A stretch of DNA of 23,497 nt from a virus: the IMG/VR virus record IMGVR_UViG_3300044611_002022, positions 1 through 23,497 of that record. One strand, given 5' to 3'. Made by a program: the position numbers and the translations under genes. This document shows positions 21,983-23,497 of this stretch, piece after piece. The notes under the pieces are model-generated. The model ran no database searches. It was not told the origin of the DNA and saw nothing but the letters and a program-made list of their open reading frames with translations. Position 1 is the stretch's first letter. Every line of letters begins with the position of its first letter.

Positions 21983-22700
21983 ATTAGCAGGAATTTGGAA
22001 CGTTTGGGATGGCGATGAACATTTAAGAAAGTCAATTGAACAAATTAAAGAACATTTAGACTTTGTAATTGTTGTTTATCAGAACATTTCAAATACAGGA
22101 GAAAAATATTTTCCTGAATTACCACACGATTTAATAGATATGTCGTTTCATTATCAACCAAATTTATTGGATTCTGCTCAAAATAATGAAGAAAACAAAC
22201 GTAATATAGGCCTATCATTAGCAAAACAAATTAAATGCACTCATTTTATTCATCTTGATTGCGATGAAATGTATTTTAATGAAGATTTTAAACGTGCTAA
22301 AGAAGAATGTTATAAAAACAATTTGGATGCTTCATTTTGCTCATTAAAAACCTATTATAAATATCCTACAAAGCAATTATTTCCTGAAGAACCTTATTTT
22401 GTGCCATTTATTCATAAAATATATCCACAGACTAAAATGTGCTTTGATAAAAAATATCCTGCATTTGTGGACCCAACACGAAGAACAAATACTTATATCA
22501 ATCATAAATACATAGATTGGTTAAAAATGCACCATTATTCTTTTGTAAGAAAAGATATTGAAAGGAAAATGAGAAATTCTTCAAGTTCATCAGCATTTTC
22601 TAATAATAGTGTAACTTGGGAAGAATTTGATAAAACAGGTAAGATGATACATTTTAAGGATTTTATTACCATTGATGTTGAAAATTACTTCAATTTGTAA
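21975..22700 (+). CDS. Glycosyltransferase, GT2-like
   Basis: A 241-residue GT-A protein. LAGIWNVWDGDEHLRKSI at 4-21 and FVIVVYQNIS at 30-39 form the first strands, KRNIGLSLAK at 75-84 is a donor-binding helix and HLDCDEMY at 93-100 is the metal-binding DxD-type motif (Asp95, Asp97). The rest (HHYSFVRKDIERKM) resembles acceptor-site helices of sugar transferases that act on long glycans. It is the last cassette gene; its Leu-TAA end forms the left arm of the inverted repeat before the portal gene. Sugar and acceptor unknown. Confidence 0.7.
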   Translation: MNKLAGIWNVWDGDEHLRKSIEQIKEHLDFVIVVYQNISNTGEKYFPELPHDLIDMSFHYQPNLLDSAQNNEENKRNIGLSLAKQIKCTHFIHLDCDEMYFNEDFKRAKEECYKNNLDASFCSLKTYYKYPTKQLFPEEPYFVPFIHKIYPQTKMCFDKKYPAFVDPTRRTNTYINHKYIDWLKMHHYSFVRKDIERKMRNSSSSSAFSNNSVTWEEFDKTGKMIHFKDFITIDVENYFNL

Positions 22701-22740
22701 ATAAATTACAAGTTAAAAGTCTTATAATAAAGTAAATTTG
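22695..22740 (+). promoter_or_regulatory. Inverted-repeat promoter of the portal gene
   Basis: TTGTAA-ATAAA-TTACAA at 22695-22711, then 21 nt, then TAAATTTG at 22733-22740 and ATG at 22746. Repeat arms, 5-nt loop, 21-nt spacing and -7 box are identical to the protease promoter at 15328-15373; only spacer bases differ. The left arm overlaps the stop codon of the upstream gene. Confidence 0.7.
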
Positions 22741-22745
22741 TATAT

Positions 22746-23497
22746 ATGGAAATGACTCAATTATCCGATAATTTTTTCTTTTTTCAGGCAAAAGCACCTG
22801 CTGATTTAACTATTTTTAATCAAATAGATGATTTTCAAAGAAAAATTATTAGTTATGGTAAATTCAATAATTATCCACAAGAGATAATAAAGGCCATACA
22901 ATCATCGCCAATCGCTAATTCTTGCGTTGAAACCCACGCTAAATTCCTTTATGGAGATGGATTATATTTTGATACTCCTGAAGGACAAACTGAAGAATTT
23001 ACAAATAAATTAAAACAAATATTTAATGAGTCATTTTATCAGACTATATGTTATGATATGGCATATTTTGAAGCACTTGGTTTAATTCAAAAATGGGATT
23101 TAAATGGTTATTTAACAAGTGTTAAGCAACAAGATTTTTCTACAATTCGTTTAGGTATTCCAAATCTTGATGATTTTGAAATTACTTATGCTATGATTTC
23201 AAGCAATTGGCAAGAAGAACAAAAATTAAAACGTTATAGAGCAATAAAAATAGATTTATACAACGATATTGATACTAAAGTTAAAATTGGTTCATATAAT
23301 GAAGGAAATAAAGTAGATGAATTTCAAAAATGGTCGGGAACATTAGAATATATTAGAAGATATAAACCGGGCCAAGTATATTATTCTCAACCAAAATTTG
23401 CTTCAGCCTTAAAATGGATTTATGCCGATGGACAAATTCAAAATTTTCACGCAAATAATGTAGATAATTCTTTTGCTCCTGCATTTATAGTAAAAGT
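22746..23497 (+). CDS. Portal protein, N-terminal part (cut by the window end)
   Basis: At least 250 residues from ATG 22746, open at the window edge. KIISYGKFNNYPQEII and SSPIANSCVETHAKFLYGDGLYFD near 55-78 are the pattern of Bacteroidota phage portals (YG...N.YP..., then a nearly invariant S-P-x-x-x-x-C/S). It continues with a wing-like domain and, at the edge, ALKWIYADGQIQNFHANNV. In the virion a 12-mer of this protein forms the DNA entry pore that docks terminase and, later, the neck. It has its own promoter, so it is not made with the capsid operon as usual. Confidence 0.82.
   Translation, partial: MEMTQLSDNFFFFQAKAPADLTIFNQIDDFQRKIISYGKFNNYPQEIIKAIQSSPIANSCVETHAKFLYGDGLYFDTPEGQTEEFTNKLKQIFNESFYQTICYDMAYFEALGLIQKWDLNGYLTSVKQQDFSTIRLGIPNLDDFEITYAMISSNWQEEQKLKRYRAIKIDLYNDIDTKVKIGSYNEGNKVDEFQKWSGTLEYIRRYKPGQVYYSQPKFASALKWIYADGQIQNFHANNVDNSFAPAFIVK

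Noticed and set aside
1-23497. Stop codon reassignment (TAG or TGA) as in some crAss-like phages
   Set aside because: TGA ends several genes at normal positions and TAG ends the major tail gene just before a terminator; all genes have full length in the standard code.
1-23497. Diversity-generating retroelement, CRISPR array or tRNA genes
   Set aside because: No reverse transcriptase, no regular direct repeats with spacers and no cloverleaf sequence were seen; the fibre repeats are protein-level and divergent.

Overview
The window is a very AT-rich (roughly 28% G+C), almost gap-free piece of a double-stranded DNA tailed phage (siphovirus type) or prophage of a host in the phylum Bacteroidota. 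Host evidence: all four intergenic promoters carry the Bacteroidota -7 box TAnnTTTG (two with an upstream TTTG), nearly all genes lack Shine-Dalgarno sites, and the TerS, TerL, portal, protease-scaffold, capsid and tail-tube proteins look like the Flavobacterium/Bacteroides phage versions. All genes are on the plus strand, mostly with ATGA/TAATG-type overlaps. I saw no tRNA, CRISPR array, integrase, transposase, holin or endolysin.

Layout. (1) 3-3299, accessory and DNA-metabolism genes: the end of an unknown gene, a class 3 lipase, a small unknown, a MazG-like pyrophosphohydrolase, an HNH nuclease, a RusA-like resolvase, a ParB-like domain protein and a GT-B glycosyltransferase resembling T4 beta-glucosyltransferase. 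(2) 3302-4842, terminase small and large subunits. (3) 4833-12441, tail genes: possible chaperone, terminator/connector candidates, three large tail or baseplate proteins (one with a foreign-looking domain spliced into another domain) and a fibre-like protein with internal repeats. (4) 12442-12673, a self-contained promoter-54-codon gene-terminator unit, then the tape measure gene and a small HTH-like gene. (5) 15328-18100, head operon: ClpP-like protease fused to a scaffold, major capsid protein, major tail protein, then a strong terminator. (6) 18098-22700, a separately promoted cassette of glycosyltransferases, a methyltransferase, a membrane protein and small genes. (7) 22746-end, a portal protein cut by the window end, about 18 kb downstream of terminase.

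The most striking signals lie outside single genes. All four recognisable promoters place the -7 box 3-5 nt before an ATG, which predicts leaderless mRNAs. Two of them, before the protease and the portal, share the exact layout TTGTAA-N5-TTACAA-N21-TAAATTTG, suggesting a dedicated phage-controlled promoter class for head genes. One gene only (major tail protein) has a perfect Shine-Dalgarno sequence. Read by eye, the palindromes GATC, CATG and CTAG are completely missing from the 23.5 kb, although composition alone predicts about 50 of each.

All functional names come from reading motifs and remembered family patterns; no database search was possible.
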